The notes beneath the pieces are model-generated. The model did not search any database. It was not told where the DNA came from and worked only from the letters and a program-made list of their open reading frames with translations. From the NCBI GenBank assembly GCA_009780035.1, contig WRAU01000008.1, forward strand, positions 19,569-83,568: DNA of 64,000 nucleotides, read 5' to 3'. Below, piece after piece: positions 27,953 through 38,150 of the stretch. This stretch comes from Alphaproteobacteria bacterium. Lineage in GTDB: Bacteria > Pseudomonadota > Alphaproteobacteria > WRAU01 > Hepatincolaceae. The translations under genes were made by a program, and so were the position numbers. How positions within the stretch are numbered: the first letter of the stretch is position 1; each line of letters opens with the position of its first letter.

Positions 27953-30589
27953 ATGGCAAAAATCTGTTTAATAGACGGCTCTGGTTTTATTTTCAGAGCC
28001 TTCCACGCTTTGCCTCCGCTGCATACGCCAGACGGCACTCCGGTTAATGCAGTGTATGGCTTTGCAAAATCTATTATGGCTCTTCAAGAAGATCATGATG
28101 TTGAATATATGGCGGTAATTTTTGATGCCAGCCGTTTAACTTTCCGTCAGGGAATTTACAGCGAATATAAGGCACAGCGTCCGCCAGCTCCGCAGGAGCT
28201 AATCCCGCAGTTTCCTTTGTTTAGGCAAATGACAGAGGCATTGAATATTGCCTCTGTTGAAATGGATGGTTTTGAAGCCGATGATTTAATCGCCACCTAT
28301 GCAAAAATGGCGGCAGATCAAGGTATTACTGTTGAGATTGTTTCTTCCGATAAAGATATGATGCAGCTGGTAGATGACAGCAAAGATATTTATATGTATG
28401 ATGCACTAAAAAAAAGAACCATCCGTGAGGCAGAAGTTTGGGAAAAATTTGCGGTAGCACCTAACAAAGTAGTAGAAGTGCAGGCTTTAATGGGTGATTC
28501 TATAGATAATGTTCCTGGTGTTAAAGGAGTTGGTCCTAAAGGGGCGGCGGAATTGATTAATCAGTTTAATAGCCTTGAGGGAATCTATGAAAATATTGAG
28601 TTAATTACCAAAAAGGCGTTAAAAGAAAATCTTATCCGTGATAAAGAAATGGCCTTTGTTTCACGCCAGCTTGTTTGCTTAAAAAAAGATATTTCTGTGG
28701 GAATAGGGCTAGAAGAGCTAAAAACCCGTGATGCAGATCCGCAGAAACTTTGCAGCTTTCTGCAGAAACTATCCTTCAATTCTCTTGCCGCTAAAATTTC
28801 CAGCAAGCATAATTTATCCCTTAAAAATACTATAGGTGATTTATTTATCCATCAAAAAAATGAAAATGTTTCAAATGAAGCACTATCCTTGCAAAAAAAG
28901 AATATTACCTCTGCTGCCGATTTAAAAGCAATAGCAGAGAAACTATCACAATATCGGCAGATTGCTTTGCAGATTTCTATAAAAAATAAAAAAATCTCAA
29001 GCATTAGCATTTATTTGCAAGATGATGGGATAAATTATATTATCGGCATTGCTGAAGAAAATTTATTAACTGATGAAACCATAATTACTGAAAAAGCTTT
29101 TTTTGAGTGTTTAGCTGAAGTTTTCAGCAATCCTGCTATTCTTAAAATATCTTACGATGTTAAACCGCTATTGCATATTGCAGCAGAATATAGCATTTCT
29201 ATTAAGGCAATTGAAGATATTCAGCAGGTGGCTTATCTTGTTGACGGCGCTAATAATAGTTTAGAAAATATTCTGCAAAAGCATTTATTTATAGAAAATC
29301 AAGAGATTTTACCTAGTTTTTTAATGGATTTATACAATATTTATTTCCAAAAAATTATTGCTAATAAGCAGAAATATCTGTATGAAATTTTTGATAAACC
29401 TCTTTTAAATGTGCTTTTTATTATGGAAAAAGCTGGCATAAAAATGGAAAGCAGCATTTTAAAAGCCTTATCGGCTGAGTTTGAAACTGCTTTGCAGCAG
29501 ATTGAAAAAGATATTTTTACTCTTAGTGGTGAGGAGTTTAATGTGGGTTCGCCGAAACAGCTTGGCGAGGTGCTTTTTGAAAAAATGGGAATTAAAGGTA
29601 AAAAGAACAAATTAGGTTCTTGGAAAACTGATAGTGATGTTTTAGAGCTCCTTAAAGAAGAAGGTTTTGCCATAGCAGAACCAATATTAAAATGGCGGCA
29701 GGTGGCAAAACTTAAAAATACTTATACCGATAAGCTGCCGGAAAAAATTGATTCTAAAACCGGCAGGATTCATACAACTTATCTGCCTTGCGCTACATCT
29801 ACCGGCAGGCTTTCATCTATTGAGCCGAACCTGCAGAATATACCTGTGCGGGGCGAAATGGGAAAAAATATCCGCAAGGCTTTTGTTGCAAAAAATGGCT
29901 ACAAAATTATTTCCTTAGATTATTCTCAAATTGAATTGCGGATATTGGCAAGTATTGGCGAGGTTAATTCACTTAGCCGAGCTTTTGAAAGAGGAGAAGA
30001 TATTCACAAAGCTACAGCCAGTGAAATGTTTAATCTTCCGCTTAGTGCTGTGGATTCAGGCATGCGGCGGCAGGCAAAAGCAATTAATTTCGGAATAATT
30101 TATGGGCAGACTTCCTTTGGTTTGGCTGCAGCTTTAGGAATATCTCGTGAAATTGCCAAAGCCTATATTGAATCTTATTTTCATAAGTATCCAGAAATTA
30201 AACAATATATGGAAAATACTATTGCATTCGCAAAAAAATACGGCTATGTGGAAACTTATTTTAACCGCCGTTGCTTTCTTGAGGGTATTAACAGCAGTAA
30301 TTTTAATATTAGAAACTTTGCAGAGAGGGCAGCTATTAATGCCAGAATTCAGGGCACAGGCGCCGATGTTATGCGGAAATCTATGATTGATGTTTATAAA
30401 TTTTTAAATAAAAATAATATAGATGCCAATATTCTGCTGCAAATTCATGATGAAATATTAATTGAAGCATCGAGCAATATTGCCGAAAACTTGGCGGAAG
30501 AATTACAGCAGATTATGGAAAACTGCTGCGATATTGGCATAAAACTTAATGTTGACTTTGGTATCGCTGATAATTGGTTTGATGCTTAA
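27953..30589 (+). CDS. polA: DNA polymerase I
   Basis: This 878-residue polymerase fills gaps in repair and removes Okazaki primers. The 5'-nuclease domain is N-terminal (LIDGSGFIFRAFHAL, VSSDKDMMQLVDD, GDSIDNVPGVKGVGPKGA). The polymerase domain has motif A LDYSQIELRILA near residue 660, motif B RRQAKAINFGIIYG near 705 and motif C QIHDEILIE near 830. The middle 3'-5' exonuclease domain (residues about 310-460) lacks the D-x-E of motif I: 'IALQISIKNKK' stands there, so proofreading is probably absent. Confidence 0.96.
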   Translation: MAKICLIDGSGFIFRAFHALPPLHTPDGTPVNAVYGFAKSIMALQEDHDVEYMAVIFDASRLTFRQGIYSEYKAQRPPAPQELIPQFPLFRQMTEALNIASVEMDGFEADDLIATYAKMAADQGITVEIVSSDKDMMQLVDDSKDIYMYDALKKRTIREAEVWEKFAVAPNKVVEVQALMGDSIDNVPGVKGVGPKGAAELINQFNSLEGIYENIELITKKALKENLIRDKEMAFVSRQLVCLKKDISVGIGLEELKTRDADPQKLCSFLQKLSFNSLAAKISSKHNLSLKNTIGDLFIHQKNENVSNEALSLQKKNITSAADLKAIAEKLSQYRQIALQISIKNKKISSISIYLQDDGINYIIGIAEENLLTDETIITEKAFFECLAEVFSNPAILKISYDVKPLLHIAAEYSISIKAIEDIQQVAYLVDGANNSLENILQKHLFIENQEILPSFLMDLYNIYFQKIIANKQKYLYEIFDKPLLNVLFIMEKAGIKMESSILKALSAEFETALQQIEKDIFTLSGEEFNVGSPKQLGEVLFEKMGIKGKKNKLGSWKTDSDVLELLKEEGFAIAEPILKWRQVAKLKNTYTDKLPEKIDSKTGRIHTTYLPCATSTGRLSSIEPNLQNIPVRGEMGKNIRKAFVAKNGYKIISLDYSQIELRILASIGEVNSLSRAFERGEDIHKATASEMFNLPLSAVDSGMRRQAKAINFGIIYGQTSFGLAAALGISREIAKAYIESYFHKYPEIKQYMENTIAFAKKYGYVETYFNRRCFLEGINSSNFNIRNFAERAAINARIQGTGADVMRKSMIDVYKFLNKNNIDANILLQIHDEILIEASSNIAENLAEELQQIMENCCDIGIKLNVDFGIADNWFDA

Positions 30590-30727
30590 AGGAATCAGTA
30601 TTATCAACCTCCGTCATACAAGGCTATCAGTCGGTATAAACCATTGTTATATTGCGCTGCGATACGGCATCTATTTGAAAAAATCTAAAATATATAAAAT
30701 TCCTTCTTTACAATATTTAATTCTATT
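30590..30727. other. Intergenic region between polA and queG with repeat remnant
   Basis: The stretch holds CCGTCATACAAGGCTATCAGTC near 30610 and GATACGGCATC near 30663, which look like decayed parts of the palindromic repeat family seen elsewhere in the window. No gene or clear terminator is visible. Confidence 0.4.
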
Positions 30728-31633
30728 TTAAATTTTATTTTTCATCGCAATAGAAACATTTCTTAATAAATTTTTTAAGCCTAATCTTTTAATAGGGGTT
30801 TTCTTGAAAATGCTGGCGAAAGATTCTTCATTAAGATTGGTAAATTCATTTAAAGATTTAGGGAATCTTTCATTATAAGAAGTTTCAAGGTGAGAGCTTT
30901 GCACCGCGAATTTATTAAAATGGCAGGCACGCAGACAGTCGTCGCAGCCGAATATTTTATTGCCGAATTTTTTTTGAAGCTCAACGGGAATTTCGCCTTT
31001 ATGTTCTACAGTTAAATAGGCTAAACATTTGCTAACCTCTAAATGATATGGTGCAAGCGCTTTTGTTGGGCAAGCATCAATACATTTTGTGCATGATCCA
31101 CAGAAATTTTTATGCGGAACATCCGGTTCAATTTCTAAGCTGGTTAGAATACTTCCTAAAAACAGCCAGCTGCCGAAATGCCTAGATACTACACAAGTAT
31201 GTTTGCCGGTCCAGCCGATTTGTGTTTTTTTGGCAAAAACTCTTTCAAGAATAGGGGCAGAATCTACAAAATATCGGGAATCTCCTCCTAATGTTTCTAA
31301 AAATTTTGATAAACCTTGCGCTTTTTCCCACACCCAAGAGTGATAATCTAGCTGTTGATTGGCATAAATGCTGATTTCATAATCATACGGAGGTTTTTGG
31401 CAGTCATAATAATTTACGCCAATCATAATAACTGTTTTGACTGGTGGATGTAAAAGCAATGGATTTAAACGCAGATCTTTACGAGTTTCCATCCAAGCCA
31501 TATCGCCGTAGTTTTTATCGGCAATAAACTTTAGGTATTCATCAGCATCTTCCTGTGGAATTACAGGCGTTGTAAAACCTACGGCATCTATACCAAGAGA
31601 TTTTGCGTAGTCAATAATTTTTTGTTTCATCAA
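30728..31633 (-). CDS. queG: Epoxyqueuosine reductase QueG (short form)
   Basis: This 301-residue cobalamin- and Fe-S-dependent enzyme performs the last step of queuosine synthesis in tRNA. Two 4Fe-4S clusters are marked by CGSCTKCIDACPTKAL (near residue 180) and CDDCLRACHFNKF (near residue 233). The N-terminal 'KSLGIDAVGFTTP' and 'VIMIGVNYY' segments are typical. It ends soon after 'LRNVSIAMKN', so the C-terminal HEAT-like extension of longer members is missing. queA and tgt of the same pathway lie near 50-52 kb. Confidence 0.93.
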   Translation of the reverse strand: MMKQKIIDYAKSLGIDAVGFTTPVIPQEDADEYLKFIADKNYGDMAWMETRKDLRLNPLLLHPPVKTVIMIGVNYYDCQKPPYDYEISIYANQQLDYHSWVWEKAQGLSKFLETLGGDSRYFVDSAPILERVFAKKTQIGWTGKHTCVVSRHFGSWLFLGSILTSLEIEPDVPHKNFCGSCTKCIDACPTKALAPYHLEVSKCLAYLTVEHKGEIPVELQKKFGNKIFGCDDCLRACHFNKFAVQSSHLETSYNERFPKSLNEFTNLNEESFASIFKKTPIKRLGLKNLLRNVSIAMKNKI

Positions 31634-31680
31634 ATTTATTTGTTATACTTTATCCAAAGTATATCTTTAAAGAGGATAAA

Positions 31681-32640
31681 ATGGAAGAAGCTGCTTTAAA
31701 ATTTGGAATAGTCGGTGCAGGATTTATTGTGAAAGAGTTTTTAGAAAATACAAAACTGCTGCCCTTTATATCTGTAGAGGGAATCTACTCACGAACTTAC
31801 GCCAATGCGGTTGAAATTGCTAAAAAGAATGATATTCCTAATGTTTATAGCAATTTTGAAGATTTGCTAAAATCTGATGTTGATGCTATTTATGTAGCAA
31901 CCCAAAATAATACCCATTTTATGTATTCTCAAAGGGCACTGCTGGCTGGCAAGCATGTTTTATGTGAAAAGCCTGCCTGTGTAAATTTTTCACAATTATT
32001 TGAACTTCTTAATCTTGCAGAAGAAAAAAAGCTGAAATTTATGGAAGCTATGCGATTTTTATACATTCCAGCTTATTTAGAATTAAAAAAAATTCTTGCT
32101 TCTAAAATTTTTGGTGAAATTATTTCTATTGAAGGCAGTCTTGGCAAAATCTCTACAAGAACCTATCGCCACACGAAAGATCTACAAGGCGGCGCTACTT
32201 TAGATTTAGGAATTTATCCTATTACAGCAATTATTGATATACTAGGATTTCCTGATAATATTACATCCGCGTGTATTAAAAATGAAGACGGCGTAGATTC
32301 TAGCGTATCGGCAATTTTTACTTATAAAAGCGGCACAATTGCAAATATTCATGCAAGTTTTACCAGCCTAACACGGGGAGAATTAAGAATTTGCACCAAT
32401 AAGGGTGTAATTACTATCCCAAAATACTGGACAACCGCTGATAAAATTATTTTAGACAATCCTCAAGGTAAAAAAGATTCTCTTAATTTTACTCTGCAAG
32501 GAACGGGCATGGCTGCTGAAATAGAGCACTTCCGCCTCGCAACACGAGAAATGCTGCGAGGTGATTTATCTATCCAAGTAGTAAGAGCTATGGATAAGAT
32601 AAGAGAGCAGATAGATGTTATTTTTGATTCTGATAAATAG
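31681..32640 (+). CDS. Gfo/Idh/MocA family oxidoreductase
   Basis: This 319-residue NAD(P)-dependent oxidoreductase has an N-terminal Rossmann motif GIVGAGFI (residues about 9-16), the catalytic EKP motif in 'GKHVLCEKPACV' near residue 98 and the 'GGATLDLGIYPI' segment near residue 173 with the usual helix that contacts substrate. It is divergent from queG with 47 bases between. The substrate (a sugar or inositol derivative) cannot be told from sequence. Confidence 0.87.
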   Translation: MEEAALKFGIVGAGFIVKEFLENTKLLPFISVEGIYSRTYANAVEIAKKNDIPNVYSNFEDLLKSDVDAIYVATQNNTHFMYSQRALLAGKHVLCEKPACVNFSQLFELLNLAEEKKLKFMEAMRFLYIPAYLELKKILASKIFGEIISIEGSLGKISTRTYRHTKDLQGGATLDLGIYPITAIIDILGFPDNITSACIKNEDGVDSSVSAIFTYKSGTIANIHASFTSLTRGELRICTNKGVITIPKYWTTADKIILDNPQGKKDSLNFTLQGTGMAAEIEHFRLATREMLRGDLSIQVVRAMDKIREQIDVIFDSDK

Positions 32641-32670
32641 AGAAAATTAAATACAAAAAAGACCTAAACT

Positions 32671-32699
32671 CGTCATACCGTGTCAAGCACGGTATGACG
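32671..32699. repeat. Dispersed palindromic repeat (copy B)
   Basis: CGTCATACCGTG (32671-32682) pairs with CACGGTATGACG (32688-32699), a perfect 12-bp inverted repeat with loop TCAAG. It lies between two convergent genes and may terminate both transcripts, although no long T-tract follows. Confidence 0.8.
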
Positions 32700-32740
32700 A
32701 CAGGCTGTTTTAAAATGGTCTATTATATATATATAATCAC

Positions 32741-34474
32741 CTAATTTTTAGAAGAAATAAAGTTTTTTAACCAAATTTTTTCCTCTTCACTTAGATGCGG
32801 AGATAATGTTCTATAAACTTCTTGGTGATAATTATTTAGCCAGTTTATTTCTTCTTGGCTAAGCAGGCTAAAATCGATATTCTTTACATCATATGGTGCA
32901 AGAGTTAAAGGCTCGAAACACAAAAATCCGTCAAAGTTGCTTTGTTTTATTGCATAAAGGTTTTCTAAGCGAATGCCATATTGATTTTCAAGATAATAGC
33001 CCGGTTCAATAGATACAACCATGCCAGGCAAAAGTTCAGCACTATTAGCAAAAGAAATGCTTTGCGGTCCCTCGTGGACGCATAAAAAGAAACCTACGCC
33101 GTGTCCTGTGCCATGACCATAATCAAGACCATGTTCCCAAAGCGGAGCTCTTGTAAGAATATCAATATTGCTGCCGCGACTGCCTTTTTTAAAAACTGCT
33201 GAAGCTAAACTAATGTGTCCTTTTAAAACTAAGGTATAATGCTTTTTAAAATTATCACTTATCTTATTAAAGCTAAAAGTTCTGGTAATATCTGTGGTGC
33301 CGTCTAAATACTGGCTGCCGCAGTCTATTAACAAATAGCTGTTTTCAGTAAGGTTTTTAGAAGTCTGTTCGGTAGCTCTATAATGCACAATAGCTCCATT
33401 GGAATCTATACCCACAATAGAAGGAAAACTTGCGCCAACATAAAGTTTATCCTGCTGTTTAATTTGGTTTAGGCGGGCATCTATAGATATTTCATTAAAA
33501 GCTGTAGGGTTTTGATAAAGCTCATAATAAAATTTAACTAAATATATGCCATCGCGCGTATGTGCCTGCTTGATAGAGTTTATTTCAGCAGGTGTTTTAA
33601 TCGCTTTCTCGTTCACACAGAAATCTTCTGTGAAAACAACTTGAAAATTATTCTGCAATATATTGCGGTAATAAATCGGCGAATTATTAGATAAACCAAA
33701 AGTTTTAACATTTGATAAATTACTTAAATAATCCTCAAGGTATTCTTCCGCATAAAAATTTACTAGAGGAAAGAACTTTTTAATATCGGCAATTTTTTCT
33801 TTATCAATGAACCAAGAAATCTCACCATTCTTCATAATTATCAGTTTTGATAAACTTAAGGGATTGCACGGAATATCATTGCCTCGAATATTTAAAAGCC
33901 AAGCAATGCTATCAAGCGCAGTTATTAAAAAAGCGTCAAGATTGTTTTCTTTTAACTGTGCAGCAATAGTTTTTATTTTAGTTTGATAATTGAGAGAGCC
34001 GTATTTAGTATCATGCAAATAAACCTGAGTGCTTGGCTTACTAGGGCGGTTTTCCCAAATTTCATCTACAAGATGAGAATTTATAAGAGTTGCCTGCATG
34101 TTTAAATTATGCAGTAAATCTTCATACATTTTATAGCCGCCAATAGATGTAGTTTTAGCATTAAGGGCAATATTTGCATTAGAATTAAGTTTAGGTTTCA
34201 ACCAAGCAGAAATATTTGCAATAGAAAAAAGATTTACCTCAATATTAGGATAAACCTGCTTGCCAGCAGCTAGTGTATAGCGAGAATCTGTAAATAGGCA
34301 TACAGAATTCTGCAGCACAACAAGCACCCCAAAACTACCTGTAAAATTAGAAATATATTTAATTCTATTATTATACTCTGGCACATATTCATTAAGATAT
34401 TCATCGGCGGTAGAAAAAATAAAGCCATCTATTTTTTTACTTGCTAAGAGTTCTTGTAAATTATTTACTTTCAT
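32741..34474 (-). CDS. pepP: Xaa-Pro aminopeptidase (M24B family)
   Basis: This metallopeptidase of about 577 residues removes N-terminal residues linked to proline. It has two N-terminal creatinase-like domains and a C-terminal pita-bread domain with metal ligands in 'LLIDCGSQYLDGTTDITRTF' (two Asp), 'HGTGHGVGFFLCVHEGP' (His), 'VSIEPGYYL' (Glu) and 'GIRLENLY' (Glu). I use the ATG at 34474 (MKVNNLQELL); an ATG four codons upstream is equally possible, as neither has a clear Shine-Dalgarno. The length matches the three-domain eukaryote-like APP group. Confidence 0.9.
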   Translation of the reverse strand: MKVNNLQELLASKKIDGFIFSTADEYLNEYVPEYNNRIKYISNFTGSFGVLVVLQNSVCLFTDSRYTLAAGKQVYPNIEVNLFSIANISAWLKPKLNSNANIALNAKTTSIGGYKMYEDLLHNLNMQATLINSHLVDEIWENRPSKPSTQVYLHDTKYGSLNYQTKIKTIAAQLKENNLDAFLITALDSIAWLLNIRGNDIPCNPLSLSKLIIMKNGEISWFIDKEKIADIKKFFPLVNFYAEEYLEDYLSNLSNVKTFGLSNNSPIYYRNILQNNFQVVFTEDFCVNEKAIKTPAEINSIKQAHTRDGIYLVKFYYELYQNPTAFNEISIDARLNQIKQQDKLYVGASFPSIVGIDSNGAIVHYRATEQTSKNLTENSYLLIDCGSQYLDGTTDITRTFSFNKISDNFKKHYTLVLKGHISLASAVFKKGSRGSNIDILTRAPLWEHGLDYGHGTGHGVGFFLCVHEGPQSISFANSAELLPGMVVSIEPGYYLENQYGIRLENLYAIKQSNFDGFLCFEPLTLAPYDVKNIDFSLLSQEEINWLNNYHQEVYRTLSPHLSEEEKIWLKNFISSKN

Positions 34475-34524
34475 AACAAATACCATTATTATTTTTATAT
34501 GAATTATATTATGGATAATTTTAA

Positions 34525-34650
34525 ATGTTTATAAAATATATCTCTTTATTTTTAGTGCTGCTGCTAATTGCTGGCTGCGGCTATAAACTTGCTAATAAAA
34601 AAGTGCCTACAAGCAGGAATATGGAATATCCTAAAAGAACTACTCCTTAG
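34525..34650 (+). CDS. Small LptM-like lipoprotein
   Basis: A 41-residue ORF has a hydrophobic signal segment and lipobox LIAGC (cysteine at residue 18) followed by GYK and a short polar tail. This resembles the tiny lipoproteins of the YifL/LptM type (which begin C-G-x-K after the lipobox and assist LptD maturation), although the G-P-L segment is not present. It is divergent from pepP and ends 1 base before the stop of the convergent DUF3426-like gene. Given its size the call is tentative. Confidence 0.6.
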   Translation: MFIKYISLFLVLLLIAGCGYKLANKKVPTSRNMEYPKRTTP

Positions 34651-34651
34651 T

Positions 34652-37342
34652 TTATAATACAGCAGCATCTTTAATTTTTACATAGGCCTTAGCAGCTAAA
34701 GGCGGGGCTTTAGGGATTCTTATGGTAGAATTAATAGTTTCTTTGACGCGGACAATAATATCAGGGTGAATTTCTCTAGTAGCAATTACATTACCTGATA
34801 TATCTAAAATAGTTATTTCAAGAGTTTTTACTTTGTAAGATTTATTAGCCACTTTATTAGATAAATCAACATTGATTTCAAAATATTTATTAGCACCGTC
34901 GGTCGTCCATTTGCTTGAAACTACTTTTGGGCTTACATCATTAAAGAACTGTTCTAGTTTATTTCCCATATATCTTAGAGTTTTATCAAATGTAGATGTT
35001 GGCTGTTTCGCATCTGCTATTTTATTTTCATTATTAAGCAATTGTTTTTCTTTTAGTTCTTCTAAAGATAATCCTGAGGCAACGCTCTTTTTACTTTGTG
35101 ATAGTATTTCCTGCCGATCTTTATCTTCTGTAGCTTTTATAGAAGTTCCATTGGAATCAGCACCACTGAGATTTTTATTAAGCACTAGGCTGTCAGATTC
35201 TCCAGCAGCAGCTTTAAATTTAGGACTAGAATCAATGGTAGGAATTTGATTGACAAAATCTTGCTCTGTTTTAATCTCTTTTTCATCTTTTATATCATTG
35301 ACGCTGTGTGTAAACATTTGCGACAGAATGCCAAAGAATCCAAAAATGATAATAATAACCACTAAATTAAAAGACATTTTATCTTTGTTGATTCTTTTTT
35401 TAAGCTCCTCAATAATTTGTTTGAGTGTAAATTTCTTTTTTCCTTGAGGAAACTCGTTGTTTTTAAAAAATTCATTATAATTTTGGTTAAGCCCTAAAGG
35501 GTCTTCTTTAATTGTGCCGTCAGAATTAATTTTTAAATTTTCAAAAAAACTTAATCTTGGATTTTTTCCAAAAACACCATGCTGAATATTATTATGCAGT
35601 AAATTTTCATCGAATTTCTGTGAATCAATAATTTCATCAATATTAGAATAATGCTGAGGTTTTGCTGGCATTTGTGAATGTGCTGTATTTTCTTTTTTAT
35701 TATAAAAATACTCATATTCTTCTACTGCAGATATGTGGTCTTTTTTATCAAAAGATTCTTCTTTTAATTTTTTAGAAACAACATTATTTTCTAAAAATTC
35801 CCTGCTGAATTTTTCTTTATTAAAGAAGCTGCCAATAGGAGATTTATCCATATTAGAATATCTTTCACGATAATTTATTGCATTATCTTCTTCAAAAGAT
35901 TCTTCAAATTGATTTTGAGAACCGCCATCTTGAAGATCGCTATTCTTACGGCTATATTTTTTTTCTTCAGATCTTTGATATTTTTTTAATAACCTTTTAG
36001 GAGCATAATCCTTAGTTTTTAATCTTTCACGACGGGCTTTCTGCTGTTCTTTTAACTCGATAAAATTTTTAGTTCTTTGTTCTTGATATTCTTCATAGGT
36101 TAAATAAGGATTCTCGTCTCTGGTTAGGAAGTCTGCTTCTTCTATATCCTTAATTTCTTTTTTATCTCTTGTTCTTAGCTGAGAATCTCTTTCCTTTTTA
36201 GGCATCCGTGAGTTTTCTTGCGGAAAATTATTTTGCCTGTCTAAAATTGTTTCTTCATTAGGATTATATGGCTGTATAAAATCTTGATTTGCATTATAAG
36301 TTCTTTCATCAAAAGTATTTAATGAATCATAAGTTTTAAAAGGATTAGGAATTATATTTGCTAAAGAATCGCGTTCTTCATAATTAAAATTTTTTACGCC
36401 TTTTTCTCGATGGCTGTCTTTTATAAAATTATTATGCTCTGCTAAAGAAGTATGTTCTTCTCTTTGATTATAACCGTCTTTTTCTGTAAAGTGATTTTCT
36501 TTTTCCAGAAGATTATGACGAGTGTTTTTTTCAAAACTTTGGTTCATTCTTGGTTGAACTTCAATAGAATCATCATTATTAACTTTAACAATTTCATATT
36601 CTCTAAAAAAGGCTTCTGGATTTCTTTCAGCATAATTATTAAGATAATTATTATCCCTATTTTCCCTATGTTGATTAGTAATACGCTGGTTGCTGAAGTC
36701 TTCTCGGTCTCTTTCTTTAAAAACATTTCCGCGAGGTTGATGGGAAGCTGTGGAACGATTTAGCTGATTATCTCTATAATCACTATCTTGAACTTCAGAC
36801 CGATTATGTTGATGAGAACGCTCTTTATCTATATGTTCACGATGCTGCGAGTTATGCTCTCTAACAGATCCATGTTCTCTATTTTGGCTGTCCCTGTGTA
36901 TCTCATATTCTTGATTGCTTCTATCGCTAACAACCCTTTGCGGAGAGTTTCTATAAACAGACATATCTACATTATCATCATAATGAATGCGGGGATGCTT
37001 AGAATTAGGTTTAAATTTATTAATTCCTACATAACCTTGATTAACAAAATCTTCATCCACATGGTGAACTTTCAGCAGGCGGTTTTTATTGCTGTTTTTA
37101 CTTTCAATAAAATGATTGTCAATAGCATAAAAAGGGAAAGTGTTATCTTCACCGGTATAATTATTCAATGTATATTTGTAATGATTGATACTATCCATTA
37201 CCACTTTAATTTCTGATGATTTAATATTAGAATTAGATACACTAACCCAAGAATAACCGCACTTACTGCAAATGGTTATTTTATCATTGGTGTTTAAATT
37301 TTTATTATTGCCGCAATTAGGACAGCTTAATATTTTTGCCAT
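34652..37342 (-). CDS. Zinc-ribbon, single-TM protein with DUF3426-like C-terminus and long disordered linker
   Basis: From ATG 37342 (MAKILSCPNCGN) the protein has 896 residues. An MJ0042-like zinc ribbon (C-x2-C ... C-x2-C in residues about 7-30) opens it. Residues about 75-660 are rich in Arg, Glu, Asn, His, Ser and Gln with no hydrophobic core. One transmembrane segment ('LVVIIIIFGFFGIL') lies near residue 675, and the last 110 residues form a beta-rich DUF3426-like domain ('SSKWTTDGANKYFEINVDLSNK...LEITILDISGNVIATREI'). Family members are typically a third this length, and sit upstream of ftsE in alphaproteobacteria, as here. A role at the division site or envelope is inferred only from this neighbourhood. 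Confidence 0.75.
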   Translation of the reverse strand: MAKILSCPNCGNNKNLNTNDKITICSKCGYSWVSVSNSNIKSSEIKVVMDSINHYKYTLNNYTGEDNTFPFYAIDNHFIESKNSNKNRLLKVHHVDEDFVNQGYVGINKFKPNSKHPRIHYDDNVDMSVYRNSPQRVVSDRSNQEYEIHRDSQNREHGSVREHNSQHREHIDKERSHQHNRSEVQDSDYRDNQLNRSTASHQPRGNVFKERDREDFSNQRITNQHRENRDNNYLNNYAERNPEAFFREYEIVKVNNDDSIEVQPRMNQSFEKNTRHNLLEKENHFTEKDGYNQREEHTSLAEHNNFIKDSHREKGVKNFNYEERDSLANIIPNPFKTYDSLNTFDERTYNANQDFIQPYNPNEETILDRQNNFPQENSRMPKKERDSQLRTRDKKEIKDIEEADFLTRDENPYLTYEEYQEQRTKNFIELKEQQKARRERLKTKDYAPKRLLKKYQRSEEKKYSRKNSDLQDGGSQNQFEESFEEDNAINYRERYSNMDKSPIGSFFNKEKFSREFLENNVVSKKLKEESFDKKDHISAVEEYEYFYNKKENTAHSQMPAKPQHYSNIDEIIDSQKFDENLLHNNIQHGVFGKNPRLSFFENLKINSDGTIKEDPLGLNQNYNEFFKNNEFPQGKKKFTLKQIIEELKKRINKDKMSFNLVVIIIIFGFFGILSQMFTHSVNDIKDEKEIKTEQDFVNQIPTIDSSPKFKAAAGESDSLVLNKNLSGADSNGTSIKATEDKDRQEILSQSKKSVASGLSLEELKEKQLLNNENKIADAKQPTSTFDKTLRYMGNKLEQFFNDVSPKVVSSKWTTDGANKYFEINVDLSNKVANKSYKVKTLEITILDISGNVIATREIHPDIIVRVKETINSTIRIPKAPPLAAKAYVKIKDAAVL

Positions 37343-37471
37343 ATAGTATATATTCTTCATTATTAGGTGAATGTTAAATTATACCATAAAACTATAAAAT
37401 ACAATAATAATCTTTACTAAAATTAGGATTATGCTACTCTAATTGAGTAAAATAGTAATTTAGAATCGCAT

Positions 37472-38146
37472 ATGGATGTAAAAAATCTTATTACTTTTGA
37501 AAATGTAGGACTAAGGTATGGACTTAATCCTGAGATTTTAAAAGATATTAACTTGCAAATTAACAAAGGCGATTTTCTCTTTTTAGGAGGTGAAAGCGGA
37601 GCGGGAAAATCTTCACTGCTTTCACTTATGAATCTATCCGTTGTTCCCAGCCGAGGATTTTTATCTGTGTTTGGCAATGATTCCCACAATCTAAGAGATA
37701 AAAACATTGCAGATATTCGCAGGCAGGTAGGAATTATTTTCCAAGATTTCCGTTTGATTAACCATCTTAATATTTTTGACAACATCGCACTGCCATTAAT
37801 TATTGAAAATATCCAGCAAGAAGAAATTGCCTCTAGGGTGGAAGAAATGCTTAATTGGATTGGGTTAAAAGATTATGCTAGCTCCACACCGCTTTCTTTA
37901 TCTGGAGGGCAGCAGCAAAGGGTAGCTATCGCCCGTGCCATTATTAAAAAACCCCGTTTAATTCTTGCCGATGAACCTACCGGCAGTATTGATAACAAAA
38001 TGGCGGCACGTATTCTTATTATGTTAGAAGAATTAAACTCTCATGGAATGGCTGTGGTTTTTGCCACCCATAATAATGAGCTGTTAGACAGCAAGAAACA
38101 TAAATTAGCTGTAATCAAAAACAAAAAACTAGAAATATTAAGATAA
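37472..38146 (+). CDS. ftsE: Cell division ABC transporter ATP-binding protein FtsE
   Basis: This 224-residue ATPase pairs with FtsX to control peptidoglycan hydrolases during division. It shows Walker [15 protein letters not shown] near residue 37, signature [14 protein letters not shown] near residue 141 and Walker [13 protein letters not shown] near residue 163. The order ftsE-ftsX-plsC is standard for the class. It ends 4 bases before ftsX. Confidence 0.93.
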   Translation: MDVKNLITFENVGLRYGLNPEILKDINLQINKGDFLFLGGESGAGKSSLLSLMNLSVVPSRGFLSVFGNDSHNLRDKNIADIRRQVGIIFQDFRLINHLNIFDNIALPLIIENIQQEEIASRVEEMLNWIGLKDYASSTPLSLSGGQQQRVAIARAIIKKPRLILADEPTGSIDNKMAARILIMLEELNSHGMAVVFATHNNELLDSKKHKLAVIKNKKLEILR

Positions 38147-38150
38147 AACC

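Noticed and set aside
34872..37216. Several open frames on the plus strand opposite the DUF3426-like gene.
   Set aside because: They are shadows of its low-complexity coding sequence with no recognisable domains or ribosome binding sites.
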